Below are positions 40,184 to 50,807 of a DNA stretch of 64,000 bases, piece by piece (the first letter of the stretch is position 1; each line of letters begins with the position of its first letter). The notes beneath the pieces are model-generated. The model saw nothing but the letters and a program-made list of their open reading frames with translations, did not search any database and had not been told where the DNA came from. Origin of the DNA: Puffinus mauretanicus (taxonomy: Eukaryota > Chordata > Aves > Procellariiformes > Procellariidae). The stretch lies in the NCBI GenBank assembly GCA_023333565.1, contig JAJKFH010000052.1:186001-250000 (forward strand), given 5' to 3'. The translations under genes were made by a program, and so were the position numbers.

Positions 40184-43100
40184 ACCACAGAAGTACACAA
40201 AGAGCATTCACACATGTTCATACATAGTTGCCACTGCATTATGGAGTCAGTTTCATTATGGGACAGTTTCTACCTTTGGGCCCACTGACAGAGAGGGAAA
40301 AAAAAAAAAAGTCATTTCCCTGCTCACTGTGCTGGAGATGAGTTGTTACACCATCAGCCAAGGTGTGCTGAACAGAACAATTGTAGGAACATAAGGCTGA
40401 AAGGTACCCTTTGTCCAGCATGCTCACATGGTACCATAATAGAAAACTTCTTTAACTTGCACAAGCTCCCTCATTAAAAGACATGAGGGATGGGATTGCC
40501 TCATTATTCTCATTGGGAGGCTCTTACAGTATGCTGTTACTCTGCCAGTCTGAAACTTTTTTCTTATTTTCTGTCTTGATGTATTCATGGCTGCTCTACA
40601 GCCACTTGGTTTACAGTCAACACCAGTTTCAGTACATTTTCTTCAATGTCCTGGCCACTCACCAACCTAATCCACAGCAATGAAATCAGGCTTCGATTTT
40701 GCTAGACAAAGAAAACCATCTCCTTCTAATTTCCTCACTCCCTGCTCCACTGTCCCACCTTTTCCTGCACACTTTCATGCTTTCTTTTAGACCAGCAACT
40801 ATCAGGGAATGGTCAAGAACCAGGCTAGAAAGGAGGATTATGCAGAGCCAAAAAAACCCATAAGCTGGTGTTGTCACAATTCCTGACCTCTGATGCAGAA
40901 GCTGTGAAATGAATGGAGAAGCTGTTGTGAAATTCTGTAGAAACCCTAATTAGAGAAGCCACTGCTTCTTTGGAAAGAACTCCGGATTGTTACAAGAAGA
41001 AAGGAACAGATGCAACTACTGTGATAAGTATCTGACTGTACCTCCTGCCAAGCCATATGCAATAAACCAGCCTCTGCAACTCAAGGAAAGAGACTGGAGA
41101 CGCTTTAGGAAAATGAAGAAAATGTTCATTTAGGAAGAGCACAGCAACACTTTGCACAGAACATTATTAAAGGTGCAGTAGATGCAATGCTGCTAATCCA
41201 CACCCCATTGGTCACACACTATCAAGCTCCCAAGTCTTAAGGGAACTGTATCATCTGCACAGCAAAGGCATGGAAGTCTTGGCACCTGCCTACAGGGGCT
41301 TTAATGAAAGCACACAGTACAGATTTTAAAAAAAAAAAAGGTTTAGAAGTCTAAAAGCACTAAAACATGGGAAGAAATAAATGTAGCAGTACTGACCTTC
41401 AATGCCAGCACTGCAGTCCTGCAACATGCATGACCCACAGATGAAACAGCTCTAACGTGTCATGATGTCTAAGGTCATTTGCTTTATCTAATCATTCCCA
41501 TTCTGGAGGCGATAAGATGCTCAAAGCTTCTCTTCAAATCTATTCACTTTTAAATTTCACTTACAAGCAGCAGTAGAACATTAAAAGCTGTTCATTTCCC
41601 AGGTTTGTACTTCCCTAGTATTGGATGCAGTCACTTCCAGGAATAGTTCATACATGGAAGTAAGGCCCTGTCCAAAAGCAGAAACTGCCATTTCCCTCAG
41701 CTACAGAGCCAATGCTGGCATGACAGCTTGAAGGTGTTCACCTCAAGCACAGTATGCTGCCCATGGAAAATGGAAGTAAATACAAATGCACCTCCCATGA
41801 GGGAAAAAACCACCAGTCATTGCACTAACACTGTCAACTTAAATTCAAAAGACTATGAGCACCTCCCTAACCCCTACCATTCTAGTGTTACTTAATCTGA
41901 ATTATCTGATTAATAACGTAAAGCTGAAGGAACTTCTGGCTGAAGAAGAGCCTAAAAGACCTTGCTGGGATTGTTGCTTTTTTGCCAGAATAAAAAGCTT
42001 TCCATTTCAGCCACAAGAATTTGCTGGGAAGGAAGGAAGGGAGAAGGCTATATAAATATAAAATTGTAAAGATTTCACAAGTACTCTGAAGAAAACAGCA
42101 GCTCCCTGGAGAAGAACTACCACTAGCCTGGCTGGAAATCAATAAAAGTGCTGGCCCCACAAAGAAAGCTCATGCTTCCAGTGACCTTGGAGTTTAACGC
42201 AGAATGTGAAGGGAGGGCAGGGAAAAGCGTCACAAATCTCCAGGCATAAATTCTGGCTACAAGAAAAGCCCTTGGGAGCATCAGTTTTACTACATTGCAC
42301 TAGGAATGCTTCTAGATTTAGAAGCAGCTTCAACAGCCACAGTCAGCAGCATAAGTCTGTGTAACCTCACTGCAGCAGTTCTTCACATCTACATTTATTT
42401 TCTGGCTGAACTGCATTGCATCGCCCTAATATATTAGTCTTATGGAGTGTGCGTCCTTCTGTGCCAACAGATTAGCATTAGTCACCTTAATAGAACTCTA
42501 TTAACATTTCTTGATTGCATTAGACACTAGCATTGCCTGGACTGACTGATTTGATTTACAGTGTCAACTGCTGCATATTTTATTATTTTGTTTCAGAGAA
42601 CAAAAAGACCAGTCCTACTTCAAAGTACAGGCTAACTCCTCTATAATGACACTTGATGCTTCTATGTCAGTGAATTTTCTCTTTATCAGATTTGTTGACT
42701 GATTCTTAGCAGACAGATTTCAGCAATTTTTGCAAGCAGGGTAGCAACTTACATTTCATTTCAGTTGTTTCTTCTGCGGATGAGGGGGAAACTATGTAGA
42801 AATGCAATGCCGTTAACAGAAACCCACTACATCACTAATCTGCCAGTCACAACAGTTGAACTAGAAGCGCATGTAGTAGTTCCCATAGGCTGTTAAGGCA
42901 GCACAACAGACTGACAGTAAGATACAAGGGGAACATTTCCAAGTGGCAGAAGGAGAGTTCACAGAAATGCACAGGTGCTTTTCTTGCAGGAGAAGCAGAA
43001 GCAAAGTTTCCTACCTAAACTGTTTTCTTTTGCATAGTACTGCAGGTTGCCACACTCGCCTGTTACAGAGGGAGCTGACTGGGGGCTTGCCCTGAGCGAC

Positions 43101-43490
43101 AAAAGCAGAGCCATCTTGCAGCACCATGCACAGAAGCTGAATTCTCTAGTTAGGCTAGCACTAATTGTAATTAAGATTAATTATAACTAAGATTACAATC
43201 AGTGATTTCCCCCTGTAAAAAAGTCTCACTTTTTTTCTTCAACAAAGAACAGCTGGAATTCCACTGGTACTTTGCTGCAGCTGTCATCTGGTGACGTGAG
43301 ATCAGGTGATGCGATGCATGAGTAAAATGCAACTTTGAAAAGTACTCTCTTGATTTTCCCTGCACTAAATCATCTCACATTTTAATTTTTCTGTAGTTGA
43401 TGCTCTCACATATCTGCATGAAGACAACTCTTGTAGGACCTACAGAAAACAATTTTCCACATCACAGATATACTAGATCCGGCTTTGTGA

Positions 43491-43510
43491 TTCACCATAC
43501 TTCACCATAC
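43491..43510 (+). repeat. Tandem duplication, 2 x 10 bp
   Basis: TTCACCATAC occurs twice in direct tandem. Confidence 0.85.
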
Positions 43511-45941
43511 ACCCCAACCTCATAGTAGGTCTCATTATATAAATAACTAATTAAAAGCAAAGTCACTTGTGAATGTTGCTGAAAAAGAATCAGTTAAGAT
43601 TTTTACATTTATAATATGCTCATTAGCCAATTTACCCACGTTAGATATTGATTTCCTTAGCACTAAGATGTATAACGAATCACAACTGCAACCTATATCC
43701 TGCACAGCAGTAGCTTCCATAAGGGCGAGAGCAGCAGATACAATCAGTTGCATCCTCTTGTGACCCACAGTAAAATAGCTAACTACTGACCCCACACTTG
43801 AATAAGCACCTAAAGTCACCCCTGAAGAATACTCAGCTGCTCTGACCCTTATTTACCAAAAAAAAAAAAAACCAACACCAAAACCACTTCTTCCCAGGAA
43901 CATCCAGAATCTTATTTGACTAAGAATTGCTACAGAAACAGTTCCACATCCTATTATGTGACGTTCATACTTCTGTTTGAGATCAAGTCAGACTGCACCT
44001 CTGTAGATGTCATCCAAATTTAGATATGAGGCAAATTTCATCCTTGGTGTTTAATGACTGTACATAGTTCCAGCAACCTGCAGAAGAAATAGTTCCCACT
44101 CATGTATTAGCAGCTTCTAATGCTTCTAATCCTATCCATCCAAAGAAGATGATCATGCAATCTCTGATATGTTCCTCAAATAGACCTAAGGAGCAGAACA
44201 GCCACTGGAAAAGCAAATTCCACTTTCACCCACAAACACCAGCAGAGCTCATTTTCTCATGGTTTCATGAGCAAATTATCCTGCTGAAATCGACAGTAGT
44301 TGAAAAGCGTATATAAGAGAAGAATTGGCCTAGTTTCTCCTGGTCAGGAGGCATAAACCAAATGCTTTTTTTCGTTTTTTTAAGAAATATGGCAAACTGG
44401 CAGTGATATGACAATTAAGCACTGCATAAGTGCACTCCATTCCATGTGATCTGAGGGTATTTCTAAAAGACAGGAAAAAAAACCCACAAGAGGAATTAAA
44501 GTGACCTTACTGGTCTGTAGCCAACATTCTCAGAACTAAGGAAATGGAAGCAGAAAAACAGACAAGAAATGAAGTAAGGCCTAAGAGGCTCTGAAAAGCA
44601 CTTTAAGAAACAAAGGTCTTCCTCTGAAAATTGAACAGCTAATGCTGCTGATTCCTAACTTTAATTTAACCACTTTCCTATATCATTTTAAAAGTCCTGG
44701 TGTCCAAAACCCACTCATCCTATAAGCCCCAAGCATCCTAGACAGAACAGCTCACCACTGTCACTCAATAATTCCACATGCTCTGCTACCTGTACCAAAA
44801 ATGCTGTTTCAATATTACTTGTTATGCAAAGATCGTATTTAAAATGCCTATGAAGTCAGGAGAAAGAAAAGGCATCTACTTGTTCCATTCCAGTAACTGG
44901 CATTACCTCTGACTTAGAATAAACCAATACTATAGATGATAGGCCCCAGCTCCTTAGGTGCAATGCATGTGGAGATGAAACATGTGCAGAGCACAGTAAT
45001 ACCTTCTGTAAAATGGAAGGAACTTTTGCCTGTGGAAATTATGTCCTCTAATGGACAGCACACTTTACCAAGATACAGGGCTCTGCCACTGGATCTAATG
45101 AGTTGAAAAGTCATTTTACAAATGCACTGGGAAGTAAGCCCAGCCCTGCTGTGAAACCACAGCCATGTTACCGTTCTTCACTGGTTCTGCCTTCTCCTCA
45201 GCTTGAATTAGCTTTTACAAACACTGACTGCAGCTGAAAAACAAAACCATGACTCGAGTCATCACTGTTTACAGCAGAACTTCACCAGCAGGATCAGCAC
45301 AAACACTTTGGGAATGAAATAGCAATGATTTTATACCTGAAGCGTATTTGTGAGAGGGCAGAGTAACACAACAGTAGGCACACTCCCGAAGCATCAATTT
45401 AAGAATCACTCCAGCATCTCCTAAAGGCCCTCTTCTCCTTAACAACACATGAATCAATGGTCACCTTGTCAGGCAAATAGGACAGATGGAAAGAAAGCAG
45501 GCTGATCTGAATGCCAGTCATACCAGCCCCTCATGTGCACTGGCAGCATCATTAATGTACCAGGCTAGTCCAACAGACCGTTTAGTCTCAGGTGTGCTTG
45601 TACCGGACCTTCCAGAAAGATGTATTCCAGCAGCCTGGGGTAAGAACAGCAGTTTTCATTGGATGTGATTACAGCAGTGGGCTTTCCTGTAAAACTAATT
45701 CAATACAATTCACGTCAGGCCCAGCAGTTTGCTACATCTTTTGCTTGGTAATAAGCATTTGCCGATCAAGCCTAGACATAAGCACATGCCACAGACAGGC
45801 AACCCTAAAAAAAGTGCTCCTGAATACTACTACCACACCAACTTAGTTAGCAGAGACAAAACAGCACACAATGTTCTCATAGCTACTGAAGACTCAGTCT
45901 TTTACATAGCAAAGCATAGAAGACTGAATTAATCTCAATTT

Positions 45942-45962
45942 AAAAAAAAAAAAAAAAAAAAA
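45942..45962 (+). repeat. Poly(A) run, 21 nt
   Basis: Preceded by CTCAATTT; no source transcript recognised. Confidence 0.9.
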
Positions 45963-46599
45963 GACTTTGTTGCATAGATTAAAACATTTCTCCTTGTCAA
46001 AACTTGTTTTAGAACTGTGACCATTTTGAATTCAGGGAAGGTTTTCCTAATAAAATTTAAAAAGCACAAGTCATTTTTCCATTTGGAAAGATGCTGGGTA
46101 GAAGGAATGACCTTTGCTGTCGCCATTGACTGTTGTTGCATAATAACACTTCTTTCTGTTCTGCTGGTTTCAGATGCTTCCTGCCAACCCACTAAGTGAT
46201 TTAACTGAGCTACCCACACAGTGTTACCTAGTGACTACGCAGTTAAGACTTACTGGAGGCCAAAATTACCCACTGTTATTTTCTAGGTATGTTTTATTTC
46301 TTCTTTGGCAAACGTAAAACTGAAGATGTACTTTAAAAAGATGTGAATTTAACTACTGGAAGGACTCCTCAGACTCGGGAGCTCAGGCAAGACAACGGGA
46401 GCTGCTGATCCTCCCTCCAATTACTCCAGAGTGAAAACTAACGTACGCTGAGTGTAAGCCCTCACCTGTGCCACCAGAAAAGAAGGACCATATATGCCAT
46501 TATTAGCAGGGCCACACAGAATTCATCCGAAGTCACACAATGAATCTGTAGCAGAGGCTGGAACTGAAATGAAATCCACTGCAAATGGAAGGGGCTGGG

Positions 46600-47165
46600 G
46601 GGTGAGTGGGAGGCCTATAGAAGTGTGAGGCCAAAGGGGGAGAGGAGGGGAGGGAGAAAAATAAAAGTGGGAGGCGAGAGGGAGGTCGGGGAGAGAGAGC
46701 ACACAAGGCCAAGGGGGATAGGGGAGAAAAAAAAGTGGAAGGCCAAGGGGAAGAGCGCTCAGAGGGAAAAGTGGGAGGCCAGACAGGTGGAGGAGAGGAG
46801 GAAAACAAAAAAGAGAACCACATGGGAGAGATGGAGGCTGAGAGTGAGAGGAAGCGGGAGACAGCAGGAGGCCAAAGGCCGAGGGGGAGAGCACTGTGCA
46901 AGGCCAACAGGACAGGGGCTGGCTGGAGTGGGAGCAGGCAGCTGGCCGGCGGGGGAGGCAGAAGGGGAACGGGAGGCCAAGGGGAGAGTGCACAAGGCAG
47001 GAAGGAAGATGGGGAGCCAGAGTGGAGAAGGGGGAGCCCCAAAGGAGGGAGGGGGAGGAAAATAAGAGAGTGGCAGGCCAAGGGGGAGGGGGAGGAAAAT
47101 AGGGAGCCAGAGAGGGGAGGCAAATAAAGGAGTGGGGGGCCAATGGAGGGGGAAGAGGCGTCCAA
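46600..47165 (+). repeat. Purine-rich degenerate minisatellite
   Basis: About 560 bp of almost pure G/A on the plus strand, built from diverged units around GGAGGCCAAGGGGGAGAG joined by variable GA tracts. The GGCCA-like core recurs about nine times (near 46629, 46708, 46741, 46778, 46870, 46901, 46975, 47077 and 47140). Long frames on both strands (for example 46533-47285 minus and 46625-47065 plus) are low-complexity artefacts. It lies in PITPNM3 intron 1, about 3.5 kb downstream of the first exon; the pre-mRNA would be C/U-rich here. Confidence 0.85.
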
Positions 47166-50100
47166 CCAGCCTAACTGGTAGCTGCTTATAAGGGATGTGA
47201 TCCTGCTTCCTCCTTCCCACCAGGGAGGGCAGTCACCCGACTCTGCAGTTGAGCCTGTAAAGACTGTAAAACCAGCAGAAACCAAACTTTCTAAAAATTT
47301 AAGATAACGAAGAGTTTTCCACCTATTTGGTTCCCAGAACTAGACTTCAGAAGATATGGGGAAGCTTGGGAGCTGGCATGGGAAAGAGGTGGAAATACAC
47401 AAGATTTCTCTTACTGTTGGCAGCAAGCCACCAGACCATCAAACCGTTACCTTCCATTCATGACCTGCAGTACTCTAAGTCCTGCCCTGCTGAAATCCGT
47501 GTATGCTTACAGACTTGGAAGCATTGCTGGCACTTCAGAAAGAGGACAGAAGAGGAAGAATTAAAAGGGACAAAAGTGGGAGCTTGAGGACAAGCTCTAG
47601 CAGAAAGTTCCTGGTTTAAGAGGCAGCAAGATGAAAGGCAAGAAGTCAGGAGCATATAAGTGAGAGAAAAGGAGAAGAAAGGTAATCCTGAAAGGGCAAT
47701 AAAGCAAGCAGTGTCTTAGAGTGAACAAAGTCACTAAGTTTATCAGAGAAGCTGCGGCCCAGAGAAGAGATGTTACAATACTCCCTCTGAGAGCAGTCTT
47801 GGGCTGACAGCGGTAGTGTACTGAGATAGAATTTCTAAGAGGTGGGAAAAGGGTTGACAGGTACAAAGGAAAAATTGAGAGGTGAAGGGAAGCATTAAGC
47901 GAAGAATGAAGTGGTCAGTTTTGGAAAGAAAGCAGCTTGGGACAGGAAGCAGAGAGGAGAAGCAGCTTGAAAACAGTCAGCAAGACTGAGCAGATACTAG
48001 GAAAGGCTAGAAAGGGGAAAGGATCAGGAGCTCCCTTTATTCTCATTGTGGCTCCATCAGTCCCTAAATAAAAATCAAAAGGAGAGCAAAGAGCACAGTT
48101 GACAAAGCCAGAGACATAGTTAAAGGCAGAAGAAAGTCCACACAAAACGCAGGTTCCCTCATCAAGAAGTCAAGTGAAAGAGCTAACTGAAGGAATAGTC
48201 CAGACAACACTATAGTCAGAAGTACCCAATATAACCAACTCCTTTCTCCCATTCCTCAGTCAGTGTCTTTCATCTCATAGCAATTCAGCAATGACAAGTC
48301 CCTGGTTACCTACTCTGTACATCCTTCAGCTGGCAGTTCTGCAGCAGATGGTAAGGACAGGCATATATTTGCTTATTGAGTACAGGAAACAAATCAAGAA
48401 ACTAAGCCGTGCAGGCCTTTAAGCCCCTATTTTAAGGCACCAGTGACATTTCCAGTCTTGCACCTTATGGGATTACTGGTGAGATGGAGGAAGAGAGAGA
48501 GGAGGTTTAACACGGCTGTTCAAGTTCCAAATCCTAGATCAAGCTTTCCTGTAAATGTGGTACATCTCTTAGAGCAGTTTCTTGATGCTTCAGATGCCAG
48601 CTTCCCCACAACAGAAATTAACTTCACCCTCCCTCTCAGCAGTATCATCACCTCCTCCAAACTCACGCCCTAAAACCAGAGAAGATATGAATATTCTCTA
48701 GCCTTTTCCTGCAACGACTGTAGGTGGACTGCCTGCATCACATCTGAAAGACTCTACTTTCACAGTGCAGAGATTTTGGCTTTCTGAGGAGGATTTGGCA
48801 TTTCTGAATCACTGCTGCCTGTTGAAAAATGAAGTAGGAGATGAAGAGCAGATACCACACCACCCCCATAGGGACATGTCAGGTAGTGATCTGCAGTCGC
48901 CGCTATGTGGTTTTGCAACCTACAATCCTGCAAATGTCCGAGCATTTCTGCACAGGGACTATTCCAAGCGCTTAAGACCTGGAGTCCACTAGGTGAAATC
49001 TGGCTACTCAAAGGAGTCAAGTAGACCACCTCTAAAAGCCCTTTATAAGCACATGTCATTCAACAGTGATCAAGCAGCAGATTTCATGGCTACTAGAATG
49101 ATGGTCGGTCTTTGTATTTGTGATAAGGCTACAGCACTGGCAGGGGCTGCAAGGCAGGGTACATACAAACAAAACAGCCGCAACATTTCTATATTTGTGC
49201 ATATTCCAGCCCACATTGATAAACTCAGTAGGCTCAATTTATAAAAGCAGCACAGATATGTTTTGCCAGAGCTCCTTGTGAATGGTCAATTCTTGCTTTT
49301 CTTTACAATAAGAAGTAGTGAGAACATCGTAAACCTGGCATCAAAAGTCATATTTTGTCTACCGAAGTGAATGGAATCAATTCAAGAGAAGCACCATCTT
49401 TTAAAATTCCTGTGCAAAATTCCTGGGTTTGAACAAGCAAGCTATGTATGCACGCTACATTACTCAAGTACCACTGAAAGTGAAAGCAATGCTCCTTTAT
49501 TTTCCTATCAAAGTAAAAAGGACTGCAAACCAGTGCCAAAGAAAAAACAATTAGACTTTTTCCCCATTTAATTATTTCTTCATCTTCCAAAGATGGAAAG
49601 CAACCATTTAGTTCAATATTATATTTGCACCTTCTGAATTATTGATGCTTTCATGTTCCTGAGCGCTATGTCTCTGGGCTGCCACCAATCCATGCCTACT
49701 TTGGGGGAACATTAAAAAAAATAAACACTGCTGGGCAAAAACTTCGGGTTTAGCTTTAATATTACCATGCTGCTGTAAAGCTGTGCCAAGAACTGGCACC
49801 GGATACCAGGCAAGCTCACATACAGACCAGCAGGCATTCAGTCATAGCACAGTTAGGCCTTCAACTTCAAAAGCAATGGGCTCTGTGTGCAACCTAGAAG
49901 AAAACCACTTCTGCAACAGCAAGAGGTTTCTCATCTGTTCTGCTAGCTGGCACTGCTCATTCATGCACACAGAGTACATGCCACCTGCTGCAGGGCTGCC
50001 ACTGCCGCCAGGCATGGGGCATCAGGGCTTTGCTGCCGAGTATCCTCTAGCCCCAGCCCCAGTCAGCCGACCTCCAAATTGCTCAGACTTTGGAGGAAGC

Positions 50101-50684
50101 ATGAGTTAAAACACGTGAACCTGCAAGGCGCAGGAGAGACTGCATCTGCCTTTTCCTTTCAGCAAGTCCCACCCAACAAGCACACCTTTATTATTTTCAG
50201 AGGAGCCCAGAGCTGCTGCATCCCGGTCTATTTCTCGAGCAGGCGGCAGCGAGCATCGACTCCACAAGGCGGCAGCCACCGAGCTCCTCCAGAGCTGGGA
50301 GAGACCCTCCCCGCCCCAGCACCGGGGGGGAGAGGCGGGAGGAGGCCAGACTGCGGCGACCGGGGCGGACGCCCGCGGCGCCCCTGCAGCCCCGCACGGC
50401 ACTCTCGCGACCGCTGCCACGGCCCACGCGGGCGCCGAAGGCAGTGCGGACCCCGCCCGGAGGAGACGAGCGGGGCGAATGCACCTGCGTTTCGCTTACA
50501 GAAGTTTGCATTTGCCGTTCCGGTGGGCCGGCGCGGGGTCAGCGGACACGGAGCCGGGACGGCCCGCGAGGCCGCAGCAGGCTGGAGCCTCACCTCCCGC
50601 CGCGCGGCGCCGCGCGTTCCCCTCAGGGCGGCCTCGCGCTCCCCCCAGGGCTGTCCCATCCCGCCCTGCGGGCTCAGCACTCAC

Positions 50685-50706
50685 CTGGGCGCGGAGCTTT
50701 CGCCAT
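50685..50706 (-). CDS. PITPNM3: PITPNM3 first coding exon (N-terminal 7 codons)
   Basis: On the minus strand an ATG at 50706-50704 opens MAKAPRP and one further base. It is followed directly by the donor CAG|GTGAGT, with GT at 50684-50683. The start context is strong (G at -3, G at +4). The intron falls after the first base of codon 8, and the next exon found (21832-21927) resumes in the same phase. From memory, human PITPNM3 (Nir1) begins MAKAGRAGG and has no N-terminal PITP domain, unlike PITPNM1 and PITPNM2; the MAKA start here agrees with that. The exon sits inside a CpG island, as expected for a first exon. The frame stays open for 97 codons upstream, to an ATG at 50997 in poor context, so a longer N-terminus is possible but less likely. 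The protein is a membrane-associated lipid-transfer family member working at endoplasmic reticulum contact sites; PITPNM3 has also been reported as a chemokine CCL18 receptor. Confidence 0.85.
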
Positions 50707-50747
50707 TTCAGGGCTGCCCGCTCGCAGCCAAGCCGCTGCCGGCCGCG

Positions 50748-50807
50748 TCAGGTGCTCGCCCGCGGGGCCCTCCCGGCGCGCCGGCACCCCACGCTCCGCC
50801 ACCCCAT
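50748..50807 (-). promoter_or_regulatory. Upstream ORF in PITPNM3 leader
   Basis: If transcription starts upstream of 50807, the leader carries an ATG at 50807-50805 in moderate context (C at -3, G at +4). It opens 19 codons and stops with TGA at 50750-50748, 41 nt before the main start codon. It is out of frame with the main ORF. Such a short terminated uORF could lower translation of PITPNM3 or allow reinitiation. This is inference from sequence alone; a transcription start below 50805 would remove it. Confidence 0.4.

Larger units (their letters stand above)
39045..40189 (+). mobile_element. Solo LTR, 1.15 kb, avian ERVL-type family
   Basis: Starts TGTATTGGATTTACGTGACA and ends GGTCAACCGACCACA. 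Flanking 5-mers AAAGT (39040-39044) and GAAGT (40190-40194) differ by one base, consistent with an aged 5-bp duplication. Inside are a TATA-like ATATTTAAGAA (about 39224-39234), a body of diverged repeats of the form CACACTGGAGCAGG / CTGCAGCCCATGG (about 39350-39770), and a polyadenylation hexamer AATAAA at 39974-39979. The T-rich 3' part (CTTATCTTGACCCACGAGCC) is a landmark of this bird LTR family. No retroviral genes remain. It is antisense to PITPNM3 in intron 1. A 312-codon antisense frame at 39011-39949 is a by-product of its composition. Confidence 0.88.
21928..50684 (-). other. PITPNM3: PITPNM3 intron 1 (about 28.8 kb)
   Basis: Bounded by GTGAGT at 50684 and TTTCCAG at 21928. It contains CR1 fragments (26731-27060, 28767-28883, 29185-30003), one solo LTR (39045-40189), the purine-rich minisatellite (about 46600-47165), an exact 24-bp palindrome (31206-31229) and short tandem duplications. 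The stretches 21928-26730, 27061-28766, 30004-39044, 40190-46599 and 47166-50189 are otherwise AT-rich unique-looking sequence with A/T runs; I recognise no exon or RNA gene in them. Conserved enhancers are likely in a first intron of this size but cannot be seen without alignment. Confidence 0.8.

Noticed and set aside
46523..47285. Pro/Leu/Ser-rich 250- and 206-codon frames and the matching Glu/Gly/Arg-rich plus-strand frames
   Set aside because: They are translations of the purine-rich minisatellite; frames overlap in every phase.
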